DNA from: Vibrio splendidus
Lineage (GTDB): Bacteria > Pseudomonadota > Gammaproteobacteria > Enterobacterales > Vibrionaceae
Reading direction: 5' to 3'
Assembly (NCBI RefSeq): GCF_001557875.1
Contig: NZ_LNRF01000002.1
Location: 62,001-126,000 of the forward strand
Length of the DNA: 64,000 nucleotides
Shown here: positions 8,529 through 17,422 of the stretch, in pieces
Numbering within the stretch: the stretch's first letter is position 1
Layout of the letters: the number at the start of each line of letters is the position of its first letter
The notes under the pieces: model-generated
Seen by the model: the letters and a program-made list of their open reading frames with translations, nothing else
Database searches by the model: none
Told to the model about the DNA's origin: nothing
Translations under genes and position numbers: made by a program

Positions 8529-9475
8529 TCTCTTTCCTCACTTTGCTTTTGCATGTTCTCCATAAACAACGCTTTGAATTGGCGTCTGAAATCCCCGTTG
8601 TCTTGACGGTGTTGAAAATGCTTTCGGTAAATCTTCCAATACTTTTTATCTTTGTTGGTAAAAATGCCGCTACTGACATACTCACTAAATTGGCTCTCAA
8701 GCTGCTCTGGTGCGAACTCATTTAAGAACTGATCAACGGTTTGTTCTAGGGCGTCGAACAGCGCTTTTTGTTGAAGCTGAGGATTCTGTAAGTATTGTTG
8801 GTTCTTTTCGGTCAGCGTGATGAGCTTGTCGATTGACTCTTCAATGCGAGTATTGTTCTCAACATTGACTGGCAGATATTCTAACTCTGCAGAAGAGAGA
8901 GTGTTGTTATCGGCGTGAGAGATTTCGTCTACTTCAATGTTCGGTATGACTTTGTCATCGTCCAAATCTTCAAATGGATCAGATGAGAAGGGGTCGTCAC
9001 TCAGAACATTCTTAGAAGAGAAATTCGAGGTATTCTGAACGGTAGCAACTTCTGGTGAGTCATCTAAAAAGTCGGTATCGCTGTCATCAAGCTTTAAGTT
9101 AAAAGGTTCTATAAAAGTTTCATCCTGTGTGGTGTTATTGGTCGCGTTGACTTTTGGGTCACTCAATAAGCTAACCAGCAGTGTATAGCCACCAAGTTTG
9201 ATGATGTCGCCGTCGGTAATGACGTACTCTTTCTCTTTTGCCAGAGACTTGTCGTTTAGCGATACGCCGTTGTTACTGATGTCTTTAATCACGTAACCAC
9301 GCTCTGTCGGGTAGAGCTGACAGTGAGTTCTAGAGACCCATTTTGATTGATCTGGCAGCGCAATATCACATGACGGAGAACGACCTAAGCTTCCGCCACT
9401 TTCGGGCAGATACGTAACTCTAGAGGAAACAACCTCTTCAGCAGGTACAGAAATCATGTGGACACTGATGGACAA
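8525..9475 (-). CDS. tagH: FHA-domain T6SS regulator (TagH/Fha-like)
   Basis: A 316-residue protein with an N-terminal FHA domain (about 1-100) that binds phosphothreonine peptides; the conserved residues are visible as GRSPSCD (31-37), SRTH (48-51) and SNNGVSLN (67-74). The middle (about 110-200) is acidic and probably disordered, and the C-terminal 100 residues form a helical domain (FDALEQTVDQFLNEF and a KYWKIYRKHF segment) like the one found in T6SS FHA proteins (TagH/ImpI). It is the expected target or sensor of the kinase at the end of the operon. The start is a TTG with AAGGAG six bases upstream; starting at the later ATG (9457) would cut off the first FHA strand. Confidence 0.88.
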   Translation of the reverse strand: MSISVHMISVPAEEVVSSRVTYLPESGGSLGRSPSCDIALPDQSKWVSRTHCQLYPTERGYVIKDISNNGVSLNDKSLAKEKEYVITDGDIIKLGGYTLLVSLLSDPKVNATNNTTQDETFIEPFNLKLDDSDTDFLDDSPEVATVQNTSNFSSKNVLSDDPFSSDPFEDLDDDKVIPNIEVDEISHADNNTLSSAELEYLPVNVENNTRIEESIDKLITLTEKNQQYLQNPQLQQKALFDALEQTVDQFLNEFAPEQLESQFSEYVSSGIFTNKDKKYWKIYRKHFQHRQDNGDFRRQFKALFMENMQKQSEERE

Positions 9476-9478
9476 TGG

Positions 9479-10207
9479 CTACTCCTTGCACTTGGATATG
9501 GCTGAATTAAAACTGTCTAAGAAACCCGAATAGGTTTTAAGGAATCGATTCGAAAAATAGACCCCCATATCCTTGGTATCTAAATTCGTCGAATTGAAGT
9601 AATCGAGTGGTAAAGAGGCTTTATTTAATTCTCTTTTAAAGACCAACTCATCTTCTAAAACAACATCAATTTCCCTTTGTTTTAAAAGTCTTAGTAATAC
9701 TTTAGCATCTCGTGGCTGCTTAACGACGTTAAATCCATTACGTTTTAGCCAAAACCATTTGTTTGAGCCAAATTTGGCAGAAAAGTTAAGGTTTAACTTT
9801 GACAATTCATCAACCTTCGGCTCCACTCCTGGACCAAAATACCAATTCAAAGTCTGTTTCGCGATAGGCGCAGAGAGCGTAGCGTATTCATCACGTTCAG
9901 AGGTTTTTGTGGCGACGAAAAATCCGTGTTGGCTACCGCTATGCACGCGCAGTTGTGCGTCCGACCAAGTTGTCATAGTGAGTTGGTAAGGCTGTCCCAT
10001 CATACCTAAGGCACATTTAACCTTGTCCAAAGCAATTCCTTGCATTGTCGCGTTTTCGTAGCTTTGGTAAGGCGGCCAATCTTGTGTGGTCAGCATTAGG
10101 CGAGATGGCCCAATTTTGACTTGAGCAGAAGCACTCACCGACCAAAACGTCGAGGTGAGTAGGGTGATTAACGATAATCTGATGGTAGAGGCTCTAGTTA
10201 ACGTCAT
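9479..10207 (-). CDS. Periplasmic solute-binding protein, SBP_bac_3-like
   Basis: A 242-residue exported protein: signal peptide ending about ASAQV (residue 30), then a fold of the extracellular solute-binding family 3 type, seen in the WPPYQSYENATMQGIALDKV opening, the TKTSERDEYATLSAPI central motif and a C-terminal helix. Such proteins bind amino acids or similar small ligands, and without a cognate ABC permease they often act as sensors. It starts inside the end of the preceding ABC_sub_bind gene (14-base overlap) and ends just before the FHA gene, so it is part of the T6SS operon. Ligand is unknown. It is not a core T6SS gene. Confidence 0.75.
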   Translation of the reverse strand: MTLTRASTIRLSLITLLTSTFWSVSASAQVKIGPSRLMLTTQDWPPYQSYENATMQGIALDKVKCALGMMGQPYQLTMTTWSDAQLRVHSGSQHGFFVATKTSERDEYATLSAPIAKQTLNWYFGPGVEPKVDELSKLNLNFSAKFGSNKWFWLKRNGFNVVKQPRDAKVLLRLLKQREIDVVLEDELVFKRELNKASLPLDYFNSTNLDTKDMGVYFSNRFLKTYSGFLDSFNSAISKCKE

Positions 10208-11192
10208 TAGAGTGTCCTATCACTTCAGAAATCTTCAAAATAGACACTGGCGGGTAATAGTCGAGCTTGTGTGCAGCCTCGATATTAACAATATATGAAT
10301 ATTGGCTTAGTGATTCTATTGGAATGTCTGAAGCTTTTTGAGTTCCTTTCAATATGTTTTTCGCTTTGTATCCAGCGAATTGACCAACATTGTAGTAACG
10401 GCTGACAATGCCAAACAGGGCCTTATGTTTTCTTATCGGGCTCTCGGTGGCCGAGAATGTGGGGATACCTTTCGAATGTAGCCCTGATACGACTTCCCCT
10501 CCTTGGGTGATGATGTATGAATCAGGTGGTAAATAAGCCATATCGACACCATCACGTTTCATATTGTTTATCGTGAGGTTAATTAAGTCGCTGTTTGACT
10601 TACTTTTATCAATGTTTAATGGGTACAACATAACACGCTTGTTATAAATTTCCGATAACTCCATCATTTTATTTGCGGTGATAATCGAATTATTTTCGTC
10701 AGCGTTATATATAACCCCAAGGCTAGAAATGTTATTGAGCTTTTCTATCGCTTTAAATTGTATTTCATGGGGTACGATATGCGATACACCAGTAAAGTTT
10801 CTGTCTGTTGAAGATAAATCAGCGATTAACTTAGAACCCACAGGGTCGGTAACAATACTGAATACAACAGGCGTCGAGTTATTCAGTATAAATTCGCTAG
10901 GATCTGTGTAAGTCCCTAATAAATTCAAGGTGATAGTGGTACCGAATGAATAAATGAGGTCGGCATCTTTATATTCTAGATCTCTAATATGTTGTTTGAG
11001 TTGTGCTTTATCTCTATTTGCATCAAGAATCGTAAATCTTACATCGACGTGTTGGGATAAATAATCCATGAAGCCTTGTTCGGCATCCGTTACTCCTCGC
11101 CATAATAAAAGAATGACGTGTTTTTCATCGTTTTTGGCGAACGAAAGTGGAGTCATTAAAATAAAGCTAAGAACGAACACTATAAATTTCAT
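10194..11192 (-). CDS. Periplasmic ABC_sub_bind (TrpX/DUF534-like) binding protein
   Basis: A 332-residue exported protein with a signal peptide (MKFIVFVLSFILMTPLSFAK). The rest resembles the ABC_sub_bind family, two Rossmann-like lobes: ADLIYSFGTTITLNLL, TPVVFSIVTDPVGSKL, NFTGVSHIV and SSLGVIYNADENNS are the typical blocks, with VDMAYLPPDSYI and GIPTFSATESPI in the second lobe. Family members bind aromatic amino acids or unknown ligands and, in proteobacteria, are often encoded beside signalling proteins rather than transporters. ATGA overlap with the upstream sensor-MFS gene and overlap with the downstream binding-protein gene make these three a tightly coupled module. No ABC permease or ATPase is adjacent. 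Confidence 0.8.
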   Translation of the reverse strand: MKFIVFVLSFILMTPLSFAKNDEKHVILLLWRGVTDAEQGFMDYLSQHVDVRFTILDANRDKAQLKQHIRDLEYKDADLIYSFGTTITLNLLGTYTDPSEFILNNSTPVVFSIVTDPVGSKLIADLSSTDRNFTGVSHIVPHEIQFKAIEKLNNISSLGVIYNADENNSIITANKMMELSEIYNKRVMLYPLNIDKSKSNSDLINLTINNMKRDGVDMAYLPPDSYIITQGGEVVSGLHSKGIPTFSATESPIRKHKALFGIVSRYYNVGQFAGYKAKNILKGTQKASDIPIESLSQYSYIVNIEAAHKLDYYPPVSILKISEVIGHSNDVN

Positions 11193-13756
11193 GATTGAAC
11201 CCCTAGCTTCTGTTTATCTGACTTCAGAAATATTGAGAAAAACACAATTAAGCTAAAGGAACTCGCGAGTAGCGACGCGCCAAATATAAGAATGGTTTGG
11301 TCGTAACCAAAGATGCTCAAACACACCCCAGCTAACATTGGTCCTGCGATATTACCGATACGCTCAGTAAGTCTGAAAATACCGATGATTTTTCCCTTCT
11401 CGATTCCTTGACCAGAAAGCAGATCGATAACCAAAGGTATTTGTGGAGAAACACAGATACCGTGTGCAATACCAATGATAATAACGATCAGAAGTAACCC
11501 CAATGTCCCTTGGAAGAAATAAAAGTTGAGTAGGGCGAGTGCAGACAGCAGCCCACCAATGAAGATAAAGGCCATTTTGTTTTTAAGCTTGTCGACCAAA
11601 ATGGCACTCAATGGTGAAATGAGAATAATCGCGAGGCCGTAAGCCATAATCACACGTCCAGAAACAGAGCTGCTTTCGCCAAGGAATTGCAGGTAAACAG
11701 GGCAGATGTAGTAAAGGAAACCTGTGAGGACGATCTTCGCTGGGATAGCACTGAAGATTGTTATTAACGCGAAGTACTTGTTGCTCAACAGTAGTTTGAA
11801 GTCTTGTAACTTAACGGGCTTACTTGAATTACTGGTGTTCGATTTCTCGAAAAATACATAAACGAGTAACACGCTAAGTGTTGCCAATAACCCTGCAAGC
11901 ATAAACGTTTCGGAATAGCCCAGCTTCTCCGCGAGAATCCCACCAATCGCGGCGCCACATAAAGAGCCAGAAAAGAAGGCTGACAAGAAAGTCGCCATGC
12001 CTTTGGTGCGGTTAGTGTCGTTTGTGGTATCGGACACATAGCCTTGTGCTGAAATGAATACGATACCGTAGCCAACAGCGGTAAAAGCGCGAGCAACGAG
12101 TAACAGTTCTAGAGATTGAATGAAAGCAGTCGCGATTAAGCCGACACAGGTGATGAGACCACCTGTCATTAGCGAATGTCTTCTGCCTACTTTGTCTGAC
12201 CAATAGCCCGCGAATGGCAGTGAGATCGCCCAACACAGCATGAATAGAGAAATAGGTAAACTGGTCACAAGGTTTTCAGGTATCCAGCCTGTGGTATTTT
12301 CTAATGAAGAGACAAACGTTGGAAAAAATGCCAGCGAAGAGGCTTCAGAGAACACCAATAAAAACAGCGGCAAGCGAATGAATCGAAAGTCTTGTTTGTC
12401 GATATCTTGCGATGGTTGACTTGGCTTGAGCTTAGTGACCGCTTGGTTAGTGAGGTTCAGCAGTTTGCCAATTTCATCGCGAGTAGAGATCTTTGCCAAG
12501 TGATTCACAATGTCTCGATTCACCAGCATGAACACTTTCTTTACTTGGTTCCATGGTGAAATAATCATGAAGTTACACATGAATAGAATGATTTCTGCAA
12601 CAACTAGGCAAGAGGCAACCAACACGGTAATCATATCCATCACGCTCTCTTTGAGCAGGTTGATGATCAGGTTGTTATCGGTAGTGACGTTCAATTGAAT
12701 CGTGTGGCTATTGTTGAGTGAGAATGTCGATTTTCGGATAGACGGGTGCTCAACTTGTTCTACAGGGTAACGATAGGAAGTGCCAGATTGTCCTTGAAAG
12801 TTAATTGATAGAATTTCGCTATGATGATCAACGAAGAACGCAAATTCGTCTTCTAGGCCATGTAGCTTATCGGCAGGAACACCTTTATCGAGTAGCTCTT
12901 TAATCATTTGATTTAAAGAGTCGCCAATCAAGTTGGACTTCTGTTCGAGTTTAACCTCGTAAATCTGTGAAAATTTGTCTAAAGATTGATATGAAACTCC
13001 TAGGTTAGCAATGATCGTCAGCAGGATCGCAAGAGAGATAATAAACACTGGAAAGTGTTTGTTTTTCAACTTCTCAAACTTAGACAATGATCTTGGCGAT
13101 TGCAGTGCCTTGTGAGCTTGAGTAATCGTTGGCAGCAATTCATCCGAATCAGTAGCGGATTCAAATATTGCAGTAGCGCCTTTTACTCGGCCAACAATGC
13201 CCTCCAATAGGTACTTCAAGGCGACAAAGGCAAATAGGCAAGAGAGTAGTATCCAAATTGCCGAATAGAGGAACTGGATCTTGAGCAAGAAGGTTTTTTG
13301 TTGATCTAACAGAGTTGTGGAGTAGTAGAGCTTTACTTGTCCTTCTACTAATCCAAAAGCGTTGGTGATATCGAGCGATAGCTGACGGTCATTTTCATGG
13401 TTTTGTTCTCCGGTACCAAATAGTTGTTCACCCGAAGTCGAGACGACAACCAAGGCGGTAATACCATCGACGATTTTTAAACGGCGGTCCAACATGCCTT
13501 GTATGTTTGATATTGCTGATAGAGGCAAGCCTAAACTGATGGCTTGGTTGATATCGTTATGTGTTTCTTCCAATACAATTTCATAGATAGAGTCGGAGGT
13601 GACAGTGAGCCTGTTCTCGAAATTGAAATAGTTTAATGTTGCATTTAAGGTGATGGAAAACAGCAAAACCGCCATGATGGCTAACATCAATTTAACCCTA
13701 AGTGACAGGTTAATTAATGAAGGTTTGGTCAATATTTGGCTGGCTTTGCTGCTCAT
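11189..13756 (-). CDS. Fusion of a periplasmic sensor/HAMP-like region to an MFS transporter
   Basis: An 855-residue membrane protein with an unusual layout. The N-terminal half resembles sensor proteins: a membrane helix at about 22-45, a periplasmic loop (about 46-158), a helix at 160-183, a cytoplasmic linker, a helix at 232-254, a second periplasmic loop, a helix at about 370-392 and a HAMP-like segment (STRDEIGKLLNLTNQAV). From about 450 on there is a major-facilitator domain of about twelve helices, with the motif-A sequence GYWSDKVGRR. Substrate cannot be told. It sits 10 bases downstream of tssH and overlaps the ABC_sub_bind gene, so it belongs to the T6SS transcript. A role in sensing a ligand presented by the two neighbouring binding proteins is inference. 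It lacks any GGDEF, kinase or methyl-accepting output domain. Confidence 0.82.
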   Translation of the reverse strand: MSSKASQILTKPSLINLSLRVKLMLAIMAVLLFSITLNATLNYFNFENRLTVTSDSIYEIVLEETHNDINQAISLGLPLSAISNIQGMLDRRLKIVDGITALVVVSTSGEQLFGTGEQNHENDRQLSLDITNAFGLVEGQVKLYYSTTLLDQQKTFLLKIQFLYSAIWILLSCLFAFVALKYLLEGIVGRVKGATAIFESATDSDELLPTITQAHKALQSPRSLSKFEKLKNKHFPVFIISLAILLTIIANLGVSYQSLDKFSQIYEVKLEQKSNLIGDSLNQMIKELLDKGVPADKLHGLEDEFAFFVDHHSEILSINFQGQSGTSYRYPVEQVEHPSIRKSTFSLNNSHTIQLNVTTDNNLIINLLKESVMDMITVLVASCLVVAEIILFMCNFMIISPWNQVKKVFMLVNRDIVNHLAKISTRDEIGKLLNLTNQAVTKLKPSQPSQDIDKQDFRFIRLPLFLLVFSEASSLAFFPTFVSSLENTTGWIPENLVTSLPISLFMLCWAISLPFAGYWSDKVGRRHSLMTGGLITCVGLIATAFIQSLELLLVARAFTAVGYGIVFISAQGYVSDTTNDTNRTKGMATFLSAFFSGSLCGAAIGGILAEKLGYSETFMLAGLLATLSVLLVYVFFEKSNTSNSSKPVKLQDFKLLLSNKYFALITIFSAIPAKIVLTGFLYYICPVYLQFLGESSSVSGRVIMAYGLAIILISPLSAILVDKLKNKMAFIFIGGLLSALALLNFYFFQGTLGLLLIVIIIGIAHGICVSPQIPLVIDLLSGQGIEKGKIIGIFRLTERIGNIAGPMLAGVCLSIFGYDQTILIFGASLLASSFSLIVFFSIFLKSDKQKLGVQS

Positions 13757-13766
13757 TGGTTAAGAC

Positions 13767-16379
13767 CTATTTAATCGACAAATCGAAGTCGGCACTGTTG
13801 TTCGTCGCGCTAACAGCAACTTGAGTAATCGGTTCGCTACGGCTTAGGCGCCCGATACACTCTTCTGCCAATCTTGGCATTAGAGAACGGTTAATGATTT
13901 GCTCGACTGCACGGCCACCTGTCGTTGGATCGGTATTACGGTCGACTACGAATTGAATGAAATCTGCGTCCCAAGTAAAGGAAGCTTGATACTGTTCAGC
14001 CAGCTTTTTCTTGATTCGATTTAGCGAGATCTCAGTGATTTTCGCTAACTCTTCATCGTTAAGCGGGTAGTAAGGGACAATGGTGGTTCGTCCTAAGAAA
14101 GCAGGTTTGAAGTATTGCTGTAAGTCCGGACGAATCGATTCAAGTAGCTCGTCGTTGTCGATACGTTCTGTTGTCTTCGCGCATACATCACAGATAGCTT
14201 GGTCAGCTGCGTTCGACGTCATGATAATGATGGTGTTTTTGAAATCGACAGTTCGCCCTTCACTGTCTTTGATATGGCCTTTATCGAAGATTTGGTAGAA
14301 TAAGTCATGCACGCCAGGGTGTGCTTTTTCCATTTCGTCTAACAGCAGCACTGAGTATGGGTTGCGTCGGATGGCTTCTGTTAACACACCACCTTCACCA
14401 AAGCCGACGTAGCCGGCTGGTGAGCCGAGTAGCATTGAAATTTTATGCTCCTCTTTAAACTCGGTCATGTTGATCACGGTGAGGTCGTTGCTACCTCCGT
14501 ACAGTTGTTCCGCAAGTGCCATGGCGGTTTCGGTTTTACCCACGCCACTAGGACCACACATTAGGAATACACCAATCGGTTTACGGTTATCGGTTAACCC
14601 CGCGCGTGATATGCGAATCGCTTTTGCGAGCTCGTTCTTCGCAACATCCTGACCAATAACTCGGGTATTAAGTTCATCTTCTAGAGTAAGTAGTTTAGCG
14701 ATTTCATCACTCATCATGTTGCCAACTGGGATACCTGTCCAATTGGCAATCACTTGTGCGATGGTGTTGTCGTCAACCATGGCGTAAACAAGTGGTTCTT
14801 CACCTTGCAACTCTGCTAGCTCGGTACGCAGGGTATCGAGCTGTTTTTGCTTGCTCGAGTCAATAGCATCTTGTTCCTGTTCTTCGGTGATATCTTGCTG
14901 AACAGCTTTTATTTGATCTACTAGCTCGATCTCTTTTTCCCAACGCGTGTAATAAGCAGCCAATGCTTGTTGGTTTTCTTCGATTGATTGTGTGAGCTCT
15001 TTTATCAATTCAGCGCTATTTGAGAACAATGCATCTTCTTTTTCTAACGCCGACTTTTCGTTTTCTTGGTAACGAATGGTTTGCTCTAGCGTTTCCAATA
15101 CTTCTGGTTTCGCGCCTTGTGTCAGTGCGATTCGCGCACTCGCAGTATCAAGCAGGCTAATGGCTTTGTCTGGCAGTTGGCGACTTGGCAGGTAACGAAT
15201 CGACAAGTTGACCGCCGCTTCAATCGCGGATTCAGCAATAAAAGCGCCATGGTGAGCTTGCAATGAAGCGGCTACACCACGAAGCATTTGCATCGCATCT
15301 TCTGCGTTAGGCTCTTCAATGGTCACGACTTGGAATCGACGTGTCAGGGCGGGGTCTTTTTCGAAGTACTTTTTGTATTCCGCCCATGTTGTCGCAGCGA
15401 TGGTTTTGAATTCACCACGTGCTAATGCTGGTTTGAGAAGGTTAGCAGCATCGTTTTGTCCGGCAGCGCCGCCTGCACCAATAAGGGTATGAGCTTCATC
15501 GATAAATACGATGATGGGTACTTCAGAGCTTTTGACTTCGTTGATGACGTCTTTTAAGCGGTTTTCAAACTCACCTTTAACGCTCGCGCCTGCTTGAAGC
15601 AAGCCGAGGTCTAAAGAGTGAATTTGCACGCCTTGCAGAGCACTTGGGACTTCGTCGGCTGCGATTCTTAACGCCAAACCTTCAACAACAGCGGTTTTAC
15701 CTACGCCGGGTTCACCGACCATAATTGGGTTGTTTTGGCGTTTACGACACAAGATATCAATCGCTTTTCTTACTTCGGCATTACGGCCAGAAATAGGATC
15801 GATATTGCCGTCAATCGCTTGTTGAGTCAGATTAACCGTGTACTTGCTCAGTGCGTCGTTACCTGCTGGGGTGGTATCGACAGAGCCACCGGCTGAAGGC
15901 GTTGCAGAATTACGTGCAATAGGGGTTTTCTTGATCAAGCCTTGCAGAGATTCGAGTGAAACACTGCTTAATGTTTCAAGTTGCAGGGTATTTACACCCA
16001 ATACATTTTGCTGCATCAGCGCTTGAATAAGATGCAAGCTGACGATTTCGCCATGACCATAGTTTACAGATGCAATCATCCAAGCATCTTTGATTAATTC
16101 AGTTAAGCCATGGCTTAGTGTCGGTTGACCTTCGTTGCCTTTTGGAAGCATAGATATTTTTTTGGAAAGCTCATTCACTAAGGCGTCTAATGACAGCTTT
16201 TGAGATTCGCACAACGCCATTAGCTTGGGATCTTTTTGGGAAATAAGCTGAAGGATCCAGTGTTCTGTTTCTATCGCTCCAACACCTTGGTTCATCGCCG
16301 CGCCAGCAGACGCTTCCAGCGCTTGCTTGAGTTCGGGAGAAAGTTTTCCTACTAAGTTAGTGAGAGTTACTTGTGTCAT
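13767..16379 (-). CDS. tssH: T6SS sheath-recycling AAA+ ATPase TssH (ClpV)
   Basis: The 870-residue hexameric ATPase disassembles the contracted TssBC sheath. It shows a Clp N domain (residues 1-160), a first AAA domain with Walker A GEPGVGKT and Walker B IIVFIDEAH, a coiled-coil middle domain (about 400-530), and a second AAA domain with GPSGVGKT and LLLDEMEKAHP, then the D2 C-terminal domain. A TTG six bases upstream is also in frame, but the ATG at 16379 has AAGGA seven bases before it. It follows tssG by 46 bases. Confidence 0.96.
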   Translation of the reverse strand: MTQVTLTNLVGKLSPELKQALEASAGAAMNQGVGAIETEHWILQLISQKDPKLMALCESQKLSLDALVNELSKKISMLPKGNEGQPTLSHGLTELIKDAWMIASVNYGHGEIVSLHLIQALMQQNVLGVNTLQLETLSSVSLESLQGLIKKTPIARNSATPSAGGSVDTTPAGNDALSKYTVNLTQQAIDGNIDPISGRNAEVRKAIDILCRKRQNNPIMVGEPGVGKTAVVEGLALRIAADEVPSALQGVQIHSLDLGLLQAGASVKGEFENRLKDVINEVKSSEVPIIVFIDEAHTLIGAGGAAGQNDAANLLKPALARGEFKTIAATTWAEYKKYFEKDPALTRRFQVVTIEEPNAEDAMQMLRGVAASLQAHHGAFIAESAIEAAVNLSIRYLPSRQLPDKAISLLDTASARIALTQGAKPEVLETLEQTIRYQENEKSALEKEDALFSNSAELIKELTQSIEENQQALAAYYTRWEKEIELVDQIKAVQQDITEEQEQDAIDSSKQKQLDTLRTELAELQGEEPLVYAMVDDNTIAQVIANWTGIPVGNMMSDEIAKLLTLEDELNTRVIGQDVAKNELAKAIRISRAGLTDNRKPIGVFLMCGPSGVGKTETAMALAEQLYGGSNDLTVINMTEFKEEHKISMLLGSPAGYVGFGEGGVLTEAIRRNPYSVLLLDEMEKAHPGVHDLFYQIFDKGHIKDSEGRTVDFKNTIIIMTSNAADQAICDVCAKTTERIDNDELLESIRPDLQQYFKPAFLGRTTIVPYYPLNDEELAKITEISLNRIKKKLAEQYQASFTWDADFIQFVVDRNTDPTTGGRAVEQIINRSLMPRLAEECIGRLSRSEPITQVAVSATNNSADFDLSIK

Positions 16380-16425
16380 AGTCAATTCCTTGTATCTCTA
16401 TAATCTATACATTCCGTATTACGAA

Positions 16426-17358
16426 CTACAAAAGCAAAATCTTTACGGTTTCATTCGGGTTACGTTCAGGCGCTAGGTAGTCAATCTCACCCAAACGAGC
16501 AGCCATCGATACCTTGCTTGATAAACGGGGTCTGGTTAAATATGAACGCTTAACGTTCAGGTAAATGGCAACGGGCGTGCTGTCTTTTAAGTAATGCTGC
16601 GTCAAAGACAATACGGCTTTAGCAAATTGGTCATCTTGTTGGATCTCGAGGAACTCATTTCTGTTCTTTGGAGTAACAAAAATACTCAAGTTGTTGAAAT
16701 GAGCTAGGCAAGTTTTGCCGACCAAAAAACCTTGCCCTAAGCGACTATTAAAATCACGATCTGTACCGATTCGAGTCAATGAATCTGAAGGTAGAAGGCG
16801 TCGTTCAAAGGCTTTACATTCAACCTCAATCGAGTATGGGAAATAGTCATTAAGGATCTTCCTCAACGTGGTCAGACTGCGGCTTTGCTGGCTCAAAAGA
16901 AGCGAGTATTGCAGATACTCTTTGTGCTCTTTTCCAAGCGCTGCAAAGTGGCTTAACAAGGCAGTCTTTTTTGGGTTTTGCTCGCTTTCTACCAGTAACC
17001 AACGCCGTGCATTGGTTCGATAGGTAATCTCATAGTGTCTTTGATTGAACACGTCCAGAAAATCTTGCAGAGAATGATCTTCATTGTGTATTGCCGCTAA
17101 CAACTCTTCGTAAATGTAATTCGGTATCACACCTTTAACGCCAGAGAGCGCTTGTTTCGCTAGTCTGAGTTTGGCTTTATTTCCCTTTAACGAGAAATAT
17201 TGAATCTCCTGAGGGTTACCCGTCGGCATCGCCTCTGACTTCAATTGAATCTGTAACGGCGTGGTACTTTGGGACTGAAGTTGTTCTAATAATCTCATCG
17301 CCTGAGAGAAGTCGTACTTTTCAGGCTGAGCGGCTAGGTCTTTGATGAAAGGCTTCAT
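16426..17358 (-). CDS. tssG: T6SS baseplate protein TssG
   Basis: A 310-residue TssG (ImpH/VasB family) baseplate wedge component that forms a complex with TssF and TssE. The N-terminus (FSQAMRLLEQLQ) and the middle segment LGQGFLVGKTCLAHFNNL are typical of the family. The ATG has an AAGGGGG Shine-Dalgarno. The 64-base gap from tssF and 46-base gap to tssH hold no obvious terminator. Confidence 0.93.
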   Translation of the reverse strand: MKPFIKDLAAQPEKYDFSQAMRLLEQLQSQSTTPLQIQLKSEAMPTGNPQEIQYFSLKGNKAKLRLAKQALSGVKGVIPNYIYEELLAAIHNEDHSLQDFLDVFNQRHYEITYRTNARRWLLVESEQNPKKTALLSHFAALGKEHKEYLQYSLLLSQQSRSLTTLRKILNDYFPYSIEVECKAFERRLLPSDSLTRIGTDRDFNSRLGQGFLVGKTCLAHFNNLSIFVTPKNRNEFLEIQQDDQFAKAVLSLTQHYLKDSTPVAIYLNVKRSYLTRPRLSSKVSMAARLGEIDYLAPERNPNETVKILLL

Positions 17359-17422
17359 ATATCCCCCTTACAGCCTAAGCGCTGGTTATTTTCAGTTCGC
17401 AGGGTTGCCGATATTCGCTGAG

